From positions 56,916-120,915 of the forward strand of contig DATNDR010000136.1 of assembly GCA_035606945.1 (NCBI GenBank): a stretch of 64,000 bases of DNA, given 5' to 3'. The translations under genes were made by a program, and so were the position numbers. This stretch comes from GCA-003244245 sp035606945 (GTDB lineage: Bacteria > Actinomycetota > Actinomycetes > Mycobacteriales > Pseudonocardiaceae). Shown one piece after another: positions 34,262 through 43,431 of the stretch. Below the pieces are notes generated by a model. That model did no database searches, was not told where the DNA came from, and was given only the letters and a program-made list of their open reading frames with translations. The first letter of the stretch is position 1; every line of letters begins with the position of its first letter.

Positions 34262-34728
34262 ACCGGCAGCGCGGGTTCGACGATCTCGAAATAACGTGGC
34301 AGCGGCGCGGTGCCGGCCAGCCGCAGCCAGCGCACCATCCGGCGGGAGCGCAACGCGAGGGTGTCTCGCACCGCGTCGTTGTAGACCCGCCGAGCGATCA
34401 CCACGGCCTGCTCCGCGTCAGCCAACCAGCCGGCACAGGTCGGGTCGAGCCCGCACCGGTTCAGCGCCGAAAGCGAGCAGCCGAGTTCGTTTTCGAGTTC
34501 CTCCCGAGCCGAGGGCCCAGCGCGCAGCGCTGCGTGGGCGGCCCGGCGCAGCACTGGGTATCCGTGCAGCGCGCTGGCTGCGACCGCGCGACGGTACAAG
34601 GCGGCGTCGAGCGCAGCCCACGCGGCGTCGGTCCGCACATGCAACCGGTCCAAGCGCGTCGCAGCTCGCACCGCACCCGCCGCGGCACCCAGTAGCCCGG
34701 CGGTCACCGCAACCCAGGCAACTCGCAC
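34228..34728 (-). CDS. LemA-like membrane protein
   Basis: A 166-residue protein with one N-terminal helix (VAWVAVTAGLLGAAAGAV), then a helical domain with RLDRLHVRTDAAWAALDAAL and ARRVYNDAVRDTLALRSRRM. These match the LemA pattern (RV..AW..ID..L at the start, AR..YN..VR..N later). It ends the thrS-pimA group in the Rv2609c position; the M. tuberculosis protein is longer. The function is unknown. The 3' end overlaps the convergent EF-G-like gene by 34 bases. Confidence 0.7.
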   Translation of the reverse strand: MRVAWVAVTAGLLGAAAGAVRAATRLDRLHVRTDAAWAALDAALYRRAVAASALHGYPVLRRAAHAALRAGPSAREELENELGCSLSALNRCGLDPTCAGWLADAEQAVVIARRVYNDAVRDTLALRSRRMVRWLRLAGTAPLPRYFEIVEPALPVYGLELDGAGA

Positions 34729-34749
34729 CGGGTGACCCTAGCCAGGCCG

Positions 34750-35919
34750 CTAGCGGCTGCCTACAGCGCCGGGTCCGGACTTCAACCGGCGAGGGTCGGC
34801 GGCCACCGCGCTGTGGTAGACCTGTAGCACCCGTCGGGCGACCACCGGCCAATCCCACATCGCTGCCCGCCGACGGCCGGCGGCAGCCAGTGCAGCGCGC
34901 CTGGCCGGATTATCGAGCAGGTCGTCGAGCGCCGCGGACAGCTCGTCCGGTGATCCAGCCGTGACCAGTACGCCGGCCTTGCCGTCATTGAGCACACGAC
35001 GGAACGCATCCAGGTCGCTGGCCACCACCGGTGTTCCGGCGGCCATCGCCTCGCTGAGCACGATGCCGAAACTCTCCCCGCCGAGAGCCGGCACGCACAG
35101 CACGTCGACGCTGGCCAGCGCCGCGGCCTTGCCCTCATCGGCCACCGGACCCAAGACCTCGATCCGGCGTGCCACTGCCGGACCGGCAGCGCTGAGCAGC
35201 GCTTCGGCGTCTCCGTGGCCAACTACCAGCAGGCGCAGCTCGGGTCGCGTCTGGATCAGCGTTCGCAGCGCCGCCAGCAACACCGGCATGCCCTTGCGCG
35301 GCTCACCGAAGCGGCCCACGAACCCGACCGTGCCCCCGCTCCTCGGATATCCGGGCAGTGGTCGAGCCGCGGAGAACTGCGACACGTCGACCCCATTGGG
35401 GATTTCCACCGCGTCCCCGCCGAGGTATTCGACGTGCACCCTTCGAGCCAGCGGCGACACTGCGATCCGCGCGGTGATCTTCTCCATGGTGGGCTGGAGC
35501 AGGCCCTGTGCTGCTGCCAGCGCCCGCGAGCGGGTCGTCGCGAAGTGGAAGGTCGCGACGACGGGCACCTCGGCGAGCGCCAAGGCGATCAGCGACAGGC
35601 TCGGGGCGGCCGGCTCGTGCACGTGCAACACGTCGAAGTCGTGGTCATGCATCCAGCGCCGGGCCCGGTTGGCGGCGACCGGGCCGAACACCAGGGGAAC
35701 GACCGATCCGTTGTAAGGCACCCGGATACCCCGCCCCGCGGGAGTGACGAACTCCGGCACCGATTCCATGGGGTTCGTGCTGTTATTGCCCCCCACTGGG
35801 GCGAGAACCTCCACCTGGTGGCCGTGGCCGCGCAATCCTCTGGCCAGGCCCAGCACGTGCGCCTGCACCCCGCCCGGCGCGGACAGGGAGTACGGGCAGA
35901 CCATCCCGATCCTTAACAA
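34750..35919 (-). CDS. pimA: phosphatidylinositol alpha-mannosyltransferase PimA-like (GT4)
   Basis: A 389-residue GT-B glycosyltransferase at the first mannosylation step of PIM synthesis, using GDP-mannose at the inner membrane face. Visible are the N-terminal RIGMVCPYSLSAPGGVQAHV acceptor loop, FDVLHVHEPAAPSLSL, VATFHFATTRS, AVEIPNGVDVSQF, GRFGEPRKGMPVLLAAL and the donor-site GGESFGIVLSEAMAAGTPVVAS (EX7E motif). I take TTG 35919 as start because it precedes the conserved RIGMVCPYS by two residues and lies eight bases after the upstream stop. Identity to M. tuberculosis PimA looks moderate by eye; the operon context supports the assignment. Confidence 0.92.
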   Translation of the reverse strand: MLRIGMVCPYSLSAPGGVQAHVLGLARGLRGHGHQVEVLAPVGGNNSTNPMESVPEFVTPAGRGIRVPYNGSVVPLVFGPVAANRARRWMHDHDFDVLHVHEPAAPSLSLIALALAEVPVVATFHFATTRSRALAAAQGLLQPTMEKITARIAVSPLARRVHVEYLGGDAVEIPNGVDVSQFSAARPLPGYPRSGGTVGFVGRFGEPRKGMPVLLAALRTLIQTRPELRLLVVGHGDAEALLSAAGPAVARRIEVLGPVADEGKAAALASVDVLCVPALGGESFGIVLSEAMAAGTPVVASDLDAFRRVLNDGKAGVLVTAGSPDELSAALDDLLDNPARRAALAAAGRRRAAMWDWPVVARRVLQVYHSAVAADPRRLKSGPGAVGSR

Positions 35920-35927
35920 GATCCCTG

Positions 35928-36890
35928 CTATCCCGCGTCACGAAGGAGGGCGGCGGGCAGATCGTCGATCCACAACGGTTGCAGCATGTGCCAGTCCTCC
36001 GGATGCGCCGCAATATCCAGGGCGAAGCAGTCCGCCACCGTTTGGGTGGCGCGATGCACCGCTGTCCGGTCCGGCACGGGTACCGGCGGGTGAATGCGGA
36101 AACCCCAGCCATCTGAGGTGAACCAGGAGCCGATCACGAGCAGCGTGGCTCCGGTAGCGACGGCCAGCCGGGCCGGTCCCAGGGGCATCCTGGCGGCGGC
36201 GCCGAAGAATTCCACGTTCGTCCCGGCACCGGTGAGGTCCCGATCGCCGAGCAGGCATACCACCCCACCCGCACGAAGCCGGCGCAGCAGCCGTGGGATG
36301 GGATTGCCCGCGCCGGTCAGCGGGATGATGTCGAAGCCCAGCGCGGTGCGGTAATCGACAAAGCGCTGGTAGAGCTCTTCGGGCGCCAGGCGCTCCACCA
36401 CCGTGCTGAACGTTCCATGCTGGTGGACCAGCCACAATCCGGCCATATCCCAGTTGCCGGTGTGCGGCAGCACCACCACCACTCCACGGCCGGCGCTCAG
36501 TGCCTTGTCCAGATGCTCGACTCCGTCGATCGCGCCATCCAGCCGACCCACCAGCGCGGCATGGTCGGCCCACGGCAGCAGGAAAACCTCTTGCCAGTAC
36601 CGCGCGTAGGAGCGCAGGCCACCGCGAACCAGCGCGTCGAGTTCAGCCGGACAGGCGTGCGGAACCACCCGGGTCAGGTTTCGGCGTAGCTGGCGGGCGC
36701 CGGGGCCGTCCCGATGCGCAGCCAGGTTCGCGCCGGCGCGAAACGCTCGGGTGGCCAGGCCAGGCGGAGCAAAGCGGAGCAACTGCCATCCGGCCGCGTA
36801 CCCACCAAGGACCGTTTGCCGGGTCCGAGCATGGATACCGAGGACCGCTTGCCGGGTCCGAGCATGGATGAGGTCAGCGAGCCTGCTCAC
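35928..36890 (-). CDS. patA: PIM acyltransferase, PatA-like (Rv2611c)
   Basis: A 320-residue lysophospholipid-acyltransferase-fold enzyme that acylates the mannose of PIM1/PIM2. The HX4D catalytic motif is visible as LPHTGNWDMAGLWLV; other family features are FLLPWADHA, RLAPEELYQRFVDYR, GGVVCLLGDRDLTGAGTNVEFFG and RMPLGPARLAVATGA. The N-terminus carries an 11-residue duplication, HARTRQAVLGI then HARTRQTVLGG, from a 33-bp direct repeat related to the interspersed repeat of this window, so the start of the protein is probably strain-variable. GTG 36890 is six bases from the pgsA stop. Confidence 0.9.
   Translation of the reverse strand: MSRLADLIHARTRQAVLGIHARTRQTVLGGYAAGWQLLRFAPPGLATRAFRAGANLAAHRDGPGARQLRRNLTRVVPHACPAELDALVRGGLRSYARYWQEVFLLPWADHAALVGRLDGAIDGVEHLDKALSAGRGVVVVLPHTGNWDMAGLWLVHQHGTFSTVVERLAPEELYQRFVDYRTALGFDIIPLTGAGNPIPRLLRRLRAGGVVCLLGDRDLTGAGTNVEFFGAAARMPLGPARLAVATGATLLVIGSWFTSDGWGFRIHPPVPVPDRTAVHRATQTVADCFALDIAAHPEDWHMLQPLWIDDLPAALLRDAG
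36804..36869 (-). repeat. 33-bp direct repeat (two copies) in the 5' end of patA, related to the 28-nt element
   Basis: 36804-36836 and 36837-36869 differ at two or so positions. On the minus strand each contains ATGCTCGGACCCGGCAAGC followed by GGTCCTCGG (or GGTCCTTGG), which aligns with the 28-nt element at 7864 and 25429 with two one-base gaps and a few substitutions. The unit is a multiple of three and keeps the patA frame. Confidence 0.8.
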
Positions 36891-36896
36891 GTGATC

Positions 36897-37511
36897 TCAC
36901 CTGGCCTCGCGATCCCATGCGCTGCGCCGCACGGCCGCCATTCGCTGGATCACGGTCACCAGTTGCAAGCCGGCAACCAGCCACAACGCGGCATCAAGCG
37001 CAAAAGGGACACCGAGGCCGGTCAGACCGGCGCCCAGCAAAGTGATGATGTAACGCTCCGCGCGCTCGACCATCCCGCCGTCCGCGCGCAGGCCGCTGGC
37101 TTCGGCACGGGCCTTGATGTAGGAGATGACCTGGGCACTCACCAGGCACAGCAACGCCGCCACGGCCAGCAGCCGATCGTTGGCGACCACAAAGCACCAC
37201 CAGGTGAGGCCGGCGAACAAGGCACCGTCGGCGATGCGATCGCAGGTGGCATCCAGCACGCTTCCCCACGGGGTGCCGGATCCGCGCGCCCTGGCGACCG
37301 CCCCGTCAAGCACGTCCAGAAGGACGAACACGGTGATGACGATGGTGCCCGCGAGCAGGTAGCCGAGGGGGAACAGCCACAGCGCCGCGGCCACCGTCCC
37401 GACTGTGCCGATGATCGTGATGGTGTCAGGTCCGATACCGGCCTGGACCAGGCGGGCACCCACCGGCTCGATGAACCGGGAGACCGACGCACGGGCGAAG
37501 ATATTGAGCAT
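36897..37511 (-). CDS. pgsA: phosphatidylinositol phosphate synthase (CDP-alcohol phosphotransferase)
   Basis: A membrane enzyme of about 204 residues joining CDP-diacylglycerol with inositol 1-phosphate, the entry step to phosphatidylinositol in mycobacteria. The complete family motif DGX2ARX8GX3DX3D is visible as DGAVARARG...GSVLDATCD around residues 70-92. Other shared segments are AQVISYIKARAEASGLRADGG and MVERAERYIITLLGAG, and about six TM helices are present. ATG 37511 is chosen; GTG 37547 would add a Gly-rich leader. It lies between the HIT gene and patA, as in Rv2612c. Confidence 0.95.
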   Translation of the reverse strand: MLNIFARASVSRFIEPVGARLVQAGIGPDTITIIGTVGTVAAALWLFPLGYLLAGTIVITVFVLLDVLDGAVARARGSGTPWGSVLDATCDRIADGALFAGLTWWCFVVANDRLLAVAALLCLVSAQVISYIKARAEASGLRADGGMVERAERYIITLLGAGLTGLGVPFALDAALWLVAGLQLVTVIQRMAAVRRSAWDREAR

Positions 37512-37642
37512 CGCGCGACTACCACCGCCGGGCGGCAGGCGGCCCACTGCCGGCGAGCACCGGATCGAACACCGTCAGCAGCACCACCTCTCGCGCCCTG
37601 AGCCAGGCCGGCGTCACCACCAGCGCACCGGCCGCGACGAGT

Positions 37643-38194
37643 TCAGGACAGTTGTTTCCATGCCTCCACCAGAAGCGTATGGGTATCGGCCAGCAGCTGG
37701 GGTAGCACCTTGGTGCCGCCCACGACCGGCATGAAGTTCGCGTCCCCACCCCACCGGGGAACCACGTGCTGGTGCAGATGTGCGGCGATACCGGCCCCGG
37801 CGATAGAACCCTGATTGATCCCGATGTTGAAGCCATGCGGGGCGGCCGCGCGACGGGCAGCGAGCATCGCCTGCTGGGTGAAGGTGGCCAGTTCAGTGGT
37901 CTCCTGGATAGAGAGGTCCGGGTAGTCGGCAACATGCCGGTAGGGCACCACCATCAGGTGGCCGGGATTGTAGGGATAAAGATTGAGCACCGCATAGACG
38001 GTGGCGCCACGGGCGATCACCAGCGCCTCGGCGTCGTCCATGGTGATGATCCGGCAAAACGGGCACGGTCCAGCACCGGCCTGCGGTCCAGCCTTGCCCT
38101 CCTGCTTGGTCGCCTCCTGTTTGATATACGCCATCCGGTGCGGCGTCCACAGTCGCTGCCAGGCATCCGGCGCCCCGACCCCGTCCTGGGTCAC
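37643..38194 (-). CDS. HIT-family protein, Ap4A phosphorylase-like (Rv2613c)
   Basis: A 183-residue nucleotide hydrolase/transferase. The histidine triad is HLHQHVVPRW near residue 140; CPFCRIITMDD near the start, VLNLYPYNPGHLMVVPYRHV and FNIGINQGSIAGAGI complete the fold. The M. tuberculosis homologue phosphorolyses diadenosine tetraphosphate. The GTG start at 38194 overlaps the thrS stop (GTGA). Between it and pgsA lie 131 bp with no gene I can support. Confidence 0.93.
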   Translation of the reverse strand: MTQDGVGAPDAWQRLWTPHRMAYIKQEATKQEGKAGPQAGAGPCPFCRIITMDDAEALVIARGATVYAVLNLYPYNPGHLMVVPYRHVADYPDLSIQETTELATFTQQAMLAARRAAAPHGFNIGINQGSIAGAGIAAHLHQHVVPRWGGDANFMPVVGGTKVLPQLLADTHTLLVEAWKQLS

Positions 38195-40263
38195 GACTGC
38201 CCTGTCGGCAGCTCCGCAGCACTGGGCGAGCGGTTCTCCCGCCGGGCCACCCAGCCGGTAATGGCGCTGACCGCATCCTCGATTGCTACGCCGTTGATCT
38301 GGCTGCCGTCGCGGAACCGGAAGGACACCGCGCCGGCCTCGACGTCCTTGCCCCCGGCGAGTAGCAGGAAAGGCACCTTCTGCGTGGTATGGGTCCGGAT
38401 CTTCTTTTGCATCCGCTCGTCCGAGGCATCTACCTCAACGCGGATTCCGCGCGCCCGTAGCGCCTTGGCGACCTGCTGCAGGTGCTCGACGTGCTCGTCT
38501 GCGATCGGGATCCCGACCACTTGCACCGGTGCCAGCCAGGCCGGGAACGCGCCCGCGTAGTGCTCAGTGAGGATGCCGAAAAATCGTTCGATCGATCCGA
38601 ACAGCGCCCGGTGGATCATGTAGGGACGCTGCCGGGTACCGTCGGGCGCGGTGTATTCCAGCTCGAAGAGCTCCGGCTCCTGGAGGTCGACCTGGATCGT
38701 GGACAGCTGCCAGGTGCGTCCCAGCGCATCCTTGGCCTGCACGGAAATCTTGGGCGCATAAAAGGCCGCGCCACCGGGGTCGAGCACCAGTGCCAGCCCG
38801 CTCGCCTCGGCCGCCTGGCGCAGCGCGTCGGTCGCCTCCTGCCACTGCTCGTCGCTGCCGACGTACTTTTCGTCGTCACGGGTGGACAGCTCCAGGTAGA
38901 AGTCGTCCAGTCCGAAGTCACGCAGTAGGTCGAGCACGAAAGTCAGCAGCGAGCGGATCTCTCCCTGCAGCTGCCCGGGAGCGCAATAAATGTGCGCATC
39001 GTCTTGAGTCATCCCGCGCACACGGGTCAGGCCGTGGACCACGCCAGACTTCTCGTACCGATATACCGACCCGAATTCAAACAGCCGCAGGGGCAGTTCT
39101 CGATAGGACCGTCCCCGAGAGCGGTAAATCAGGTTGTGGAACGGGCAGTTCATCGGCTTAAGGTAGTAGTCCTGCCCGGGCTTGCGGACCGTGCCGTCGG
39201 CCGCCAGTTCCGCATCGAGATGCATCGGGGGAAACATGCCATCGGCGTACCAGTCCAGATGCCCGGATGTCTCGAAAAGCTCCCCCTTGGTGATATGGGG
39301 CGAGTTGACGAACTCGTAGCCAGCCTCCTCGTGCCGGCGCCGGGAGTAGTCCTCCATGACCCGGCGCACGGTGCCACCGCGCGGGTGGAACACCGGCAGT
39401 CCCGAGCCGATCTCGTCGGGAAAGCTGAATAAGTCCAACTCGACGCCGAGCCTGCGGTGGTCCCGGCGCTGCGCCTCGGCGAGTAGCTCCAGATGCCGCT
39501 CCAGCGCCTCGGTTGATTCCCACGCCGTCCCGTAGATTCGCTGCAGCTGCGGGTTTCGTTCACTACCCCGCCAGTACGCGGCCGCGGTCCGCATGAGCCG
39601 GAACGCCGGGATGTGCCGGGTGGTCGGCACGTGCGGACCCCGGCACAAGTCGCTCCAGACGACGTCACCGGTGTGCGGATGCACGTTGTCGTAAATCGTC
39701 AGATCCCCGGTACCGACCTCCATGACCTCATCGGAGTCGAGGCCGGCGTTCGAACCGGCACCTTTGAGATCGATCAGTTCCAGCTTGTACGGTTCATCCG
39801 CCAGTTCGTGTTTGGCCTCGCTCATCGATCCGAACACCCGCCGCGAGAATCGCTGACCGGATTTGATGATCTTGCGCATGCTCTTCTCGAGGTCCGCCAG
39901 GTCCTCTGGGGTGAATGGCCGTTCTACGGCGAAGTCGTAGTAGAAACCGTCGGTGATGGGCGGCCCGATGCCGAGCTTGGCACCGGGATAGTGCTGTTGA
40001 ACGGCCTGGGCGAGCACGTGCGCACACGAGTGCCGGATGACGCTGCGCCCGTCGGGGCTGCTGGCTGCGACGGCTTCGACCTCGGTATCGATGTCCGGGA
40101 TCCAGGCGAGGTCACGCAGCACGCCCTGAGCGTCCCGCGCGACCACGGTGGCGTCAGGTCCGCTGGTGGGTGCTCCCCCGTCGCGTAGCGCCGCTCCGGC
40201 AGTCGTCCCAGCCGGCACCGTCACGCGCACGGCGGGCTGGACGGGTGAGAACGGCGCGACCAC
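38191..40263 (-). CDS. thrS: threonyl-tRNA synthetase
   Basis: A 690-residue class II synthetase. The N-terminal TGS domain (VRVTVPAGTTAGAALRDG) is followed by the editing domain with HSCAHVLAQAVQQHYPGAKLGIGP and the SDLCRGPHVPTT metal site, then class II motif 1, motif 2 region (FGSVYRYEKSGVVHGLTRVRG), the zinc ligands (MNCPFH, TQDDAHIYC) and the C-terminal anticodon domain (DERMQKKIRTHTTQKVPFLL). The GTG at 40263 has GAGGA six bases upstream. It heads the thrS-HIT-pgsA-patA-pimA group. Confidence 0.98.
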   Translation of the reverse strand: MVAPFSPVQPAVRVTVPAGTTAGAALRDGGAPTSGPDATVVARDAQGVLRDLAWIPDIDTEVEAVAASSPDGRSVIRHSCAHVLAQAVQQHYPGAKLGIGPPITDGFYYDFAVERPFTPEDLADLEKSMRKIIKSGQRFSRRVFGSMSEAKHELADEPYKLELIDLKGAGSNAGLDSDEVMEVGTGDLTIYDNVHPHTGDVVWSDLCRGPHVPTTRHIPAFRLMRTAAAYWRGSERNPQLQRIYGTAWESTEALERHLELLAEAQRRDHRRLGVELDLFSFPDEIGSGLPVFHPRGGTVRRVMEDYSRRRHEEAGYEFVNSPHITKGELFETSGHLDWYADGMFPPMHLDAELAADGTVRKPGQDYYLKPMNCPFHNLIYRSRGRSYRELPLRLFEFGSVYRYEKSGVVHGLTRVRGMTQDDAHIYCAPGQLQGEIRSLLTFVLDLLRDFGLDDFYLELSTRDDEKYVGSDEQWQEATDALRQAAEASGLALVLDPGGAAFYAPKISVQAKDALGRTWQLSTIQVDLQEPELFELEYTAPDGTRQRPYMIHRALFGSIERFFGILTEHYAGAFPAWLAPVQVVGIPIADEHVEHLQQVAKALRARGIRVEVDASDERMQKKIRTHTTQKVPFLLLAGGKDVEAGAVSFRFRDGSQINGVAIEDAVSAITGWVARRENRSPSAAELPTGQS

Positions 40264-40531
40264 GAGAGCTCCTCGATGATACAGCGATGACGATTGATGT
40301 TGTCGATGCTGTCGATGCTATCCGGGCGGCAGACCCGCCAGGTGATTACCCCCACTGCGAGCCGCGCCAGACGAAGTCGACCGCATGATTTAGCTGACGG
40401 ATTAGAGACGGTTTGAAGGGGGTTTGGCGGCCACGTACAACTGGGTATATCCCCCGCACAGAGCGGTGATGGACACCGTCTACGCGCTGCTAGCGCGATG
40501 CTTGAGCGCGAGAGTTCGAAAGGCGGAGGAT

Positions 40532-40762
40532 ATGCTGCTCGTACAAGGCGCCAACCGCCAAGTGGCTACCTCGGCAAAGTCCGCTGCGCCGAGACTAGCG
40601 CAGGCGAAGATCCGTTCTGATCAGCTCAACACCAGCGAGCGTGATGTCATCGCTGATCTGTTCGCGGTACTGGAAACGCTGGTCGTACGCGATGAACTTC
40701 CCGCTGAGGCGCAGGGAATCTACGACCAGGCGGTGCTCATGTTGGCCCGCCGCTGGGACTGA
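40532..40762 (+). CDS. small hypothetical protein
   Basis: A predicted 76-residue cytoplasmic protein, mostly helical, with RLAQAKIRSDQLNTSERDVIADLFAVLETLVVRDE and a C-terminal LMLARRWD. ATG 40532 follows a purine-rich AAAGGCGGAGGAT; the frame remains open upstream to 40424. I recognise no domain. The 268 bp between thrS and this start otherwise hold only upstream sequence, with no tRNA or leader structure that I can see. Confidence 0.45.
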   Translation: MLLVQGANRQVATSAKSAAPRLAQAKIRSDQLNTSERDVIADLFAVLETLVVRDELPAEAQGIYDQAVLMLARRWD

Positions 40763-40788
40763 TCGAACAACCGCTAGCGGTCCAGCCG

Positions 40789-41649
40789 TCAGCCGATCGG
40801 CAGCAATGAGTTCAGCATTGCCATTGCCGGTTGGGTAGCCGGCTGAATGAGCGGTTGCTTGGTGACCGGTTGAATAGCGTTGTCGAGTGGTGCGACAACA
40901 CTATTGACGGTCTCAACAGCACCGAGTGCAGTACCCTCATCGCGTCGAGGGGAAGCCTGCTCATCAAGTGGCGTGGAAGTCTGGGTGTCCGCGCTCTCCA
41001 CACTGGGATTTGCCGGAGCCAATATGCCGCCTACGGGCGCGACGCGGCCTACATCCCTGGTGGCGGGATCCAGCACCGGACTGATCGGTGCGATCGGGGC
41101 TGCCGGGTCGCGATCACGAGCTGACGGCGATGCATTCGACGGTCGCGGTGAGGTGACCGGGTGCCGGGCCGCCGCATCGACGGGCATGTCCACAGCCACA
41201 GGGGTGTTCCGGCGAACATGCCCGAGCCGGGGTGCAACTACCGGGCTTGGATCCGCGACCGCCTGTGCACGAACCGGGTCCGGCGCTGCGGGCGCCGGCT
41301 CGACCGGTGCGTCTGCACCCAATTCCGCCGGATCACCCGCGGTGGTCCCCGGCGTGATCGGTGTGGGGTTGAGCAGCGAGGCACTGTCGGCAGCGAGCGA
41401 ACCATCGCCGACGTGCGTCGCGCCGACCAAAACCGAGCCACAGGCCAGTAACGTCCCCGCGGCCAGACCGCAGGCGCGGCCGAACAGAATCGCTCGGCCG
41501 CCGACGATCCGATCTCCGGCTGCGCTGCCGATGACGGAGACTGGCGTTTCGGCGGGGTCGGTCAGGGCCGATCGGGCGCCCCCGACCCACGCGATCAGCG
41601 CAGTGGCAGAGGGCCCCGAGCCCGACTTCCTACGACGCCGCGCCGTCAT
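40789..41649 (-). CDS. membrane-anchored Pro/Ala-rich secreted protein, unknown
   Basis: A 286-residue protein with a basic N-terminus (TARRRRKSGSG), a hydrophobic segment (LFGRACGLAAGTLLACGSVLVGAT, about residues 56-78) and then a low-complexity region rich in Pro, Ala and Ser (VEPAPAAPDPVRAQAVADPS) ending in NSLLPIG. No catalytic motif. The composition is that of a wall-spanning or cell-surface protein. The ATG at 41649 is convergent with the small gene before it and divergent from the TIGR03118 lipoprotein gene. Confidence 0.6.
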   Translation of the reverse strand: MTARRRRKSGSGPSATALIAWVGGARSALTDPAETPVSVIGSAAGDRIVGGRAILFGRACGLAAGTLLACGSVLVGATHVGDGSLAADSASLLNPTPITPGTTAGDPAELGADAPVEPAPAAPDPVRAQAVADPSPVVAPRLGHVRRNTPVAVDMPVDAAARHPVTSPRPSNASPSARDRDPAAPIAPISPVLDPATRDVGRVAPVGGILAPANPSVESADTQTSTPLDEQASPRRDEGTALGAVETVNSVVAPLDNAIQPVTKQPLIQPATQPAMAMLNSLLPIG

Positions 41650-41912
41650 TGTGCGTCACCAGGAGCCTCCTCAGGGTAGTGGAACTGGGGAAGAATACAG
41701 GTTTCAAGTCGTAAGCCCAGACCCTTCACTCCACCGGCGCAGCAGGGTCGGCGCACCACACCGGTGCTCATGGGTACTCACCAGCCTGTTCCCGCTCTCA
41801 CCACTGGTTACCGCGGGCCGTGCTCGGTTGATTACTTTTTCTCATCTTGATTCGCTTGGGTAACCAAGCCTACCCTTACCCCACTTTAGACCTGGTCTGT
41901 TTTGGAGCCCTT

Positions 41913-43256
41913 ATGCAGCTGCGCGGACGTGTCGGGTCAGTCCATCGAGGCGTAGCGGGCCTTGCCGCCTGCCTCACGCTGGCTGCGTGCAGCAGCGCAG
42001 CTACCAGCTCCGCCCCCGCACCGTCGCCGGACAACCACTACCGCCAAGTCAATCTGGCGGCCAATTCCGAGGCATACCGGGCACGCTTCACCATTCCCGA
42101 CATGGTCAATGCGTGGGGTGTTGCGATCCGCCCGAAGGGCGCGGGTGGACACTTCTGGGTCGCTGCCGGCAACGCATCCTATGAGTTCGTCGGCGACGTC
42201 ACCGCGTCGAACAATCAGGCGATGCGCGAGCTGCACCAGGATCCCCTCAAGGTGGTGACCATCCCCGGCACCGACACCAGCATCGAGGAGTCGTCCATCG
42301 GCAAGGCCACCGGGGTGGCCTTCAACGGGGCCGACATCAACTCCGACAAGTTTGTCGTGACCAACCAGCCGGCGCAGGTCGACGGCCGCACCGTGATGGT
42401 GGGCGGTTCGGCGCGGTTCATCTTCGCCACCGATTCCGGACGCATCGCCGCCTGGGGCGAGCGCGGTCCCGACGGCAAGGTCGTTCGGGTGAACGGCCCG
42501 AGCCAGGAAGTGTTCAACGGGGATCCGGAAGGGATGAAGTTCTTCGGGGTGGCCCTCAAGCAGGGCAGTTTCGACACGCTCTGGGCTGCCGACTTCGGTA
42601 ACGATCCGCAGATCCGCCAGTTCGACAAGACCTGGAAGCTGGTACCTACCCAGGGTTTCGCCAACCCGTTCGCCACCGGTGACCCCATCGACCCGGCCGA
42701 CGCGGCCAAGGGTAAGAAGCCCAAGGCAGGTGATCCGGTTGCGTGGAATGTCACCACTATCGGTGACCGCGTGCTGGTGAGCTATGTGATCTCCAAAGCG
42801 CCCGACAAGCCGGAGCCCGGTGGCCCGGCGTTCGACGCCGGTGAAGAGGACTCGCTGAACAAGGAGCAGGAGAAGACCACCGAAGGCCACCCGGACAAGG
42901 GCAAGCTGGCCGAATTCACCTCCACCGGCACCTTGGTCCGGGTGTTCGCCGACGACCGCAGGCTCAACGCACCGTGGGGAGTTGCGCTGGCTCCGGCGAG
43001 CTTCGGCCCCATGGGTGGCAAGCTTCTGGTGGGCAACTTCGGCGGATCCGGACGGATCGCCGCATTTGACGACTCCACTGGCAAATTCGTCGACTACCTG
43101 CGCGACCAGGACGGTGCGCCGATCGAAATCGACGGTATCTGGAACATCCTTTTCGGCAATGGAGAAAGCCTCGGGGACGCGAACGCGCTGTACTTCGCAG
43201 CGGGGCCGGCTGAGGAGAAGGAAGCCCTCTTCGGCGCCCTCCGAGTCGCCGGCTGA
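41913..43256 (+). CDS. TIGR03118-family lipoprotein
   Basis: A 447-residue secreted protein with a lipobox (LAACLTLAACSS, Cys near residue 27). The mature part is beta-rich with propeller-like repeats: MVNAWGVAIRPKGAGGHFWVA, SDKFVVTNQ, LNAPWGVALAPASFG and GGKLLVGNFGGSGRI, and it matches the TIGR03118 family. The function is unknown. ATG 41913 has GGAG five bases upstream. The 263 bp before it contain both its promoter and that of the divergent gene. A half-site resembling an iron box near 41867 is too weak to call. Confidence 0.85.
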   Translation: MQLRGRVGSVHRGVAGLAACLTLAACSSAATSSAPAPSPDNHYRQVNLAANSEAYRARFTIPDMVNAWGVAIRPKGAGGHFWVAAGNASYEFVGDVTASNNQAMRELHQDPLKVVTIPGTDTSIEESSIGKATGVAFNGADINSDKFVVTNQPAQVDGRTVMVGGSARFIFATDSGRIAAWGERGPDGKVVRVNGPSQEVFNGDPEGMKFFGVALKQGSFDTLWAADFGNDPQIRQFDKTWKLVPTQGFANPFATGDPIDPADAAKGKKPKAGDPVAWNVTTIGDRVLVSYVISKAPDKPEPGGPAFDAGEEDSLNKEQEKTTEGHPDKGKLAEFTSTGTLVRVFADDRRLNAPWGVALAPASFGPMGGKLLVGNFGGSGRIAAFDDSTGKFVDYLRDQDGAPIEIDGIWNILFGNGESLGDANALYFAAGPAEEKEALFGALRVAG

Positions 43257-43431
43257 GCTGTTGACGGCGAACTTCACCCGACGCCGTGGGACCGAACGCA
43301 GCCAGCTGGCCTAGGCTTGGTCGCTGTAGTCACCAGACCATCGGCCTGCGCGCGAACACACGAACAGCGACCGCGCTCGGTTGAACCCGATGTGATGGCT
43401 GTGTGCTCGGTGAACGAGGAGGAGCGGACCG

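Noticed and set aside
40264..40531. tRNA or T-box leader upstream of thrS
   Set aside because: No T-arm-like GGTTCGAATCC, cloverleaf or T-box sequence is visible.
41860..41885. IdeR iron box upstream of the TIGR03118 gene
   Set aside because: Only one half-site (GCCTACCCTTA) fits; the other half does not match.
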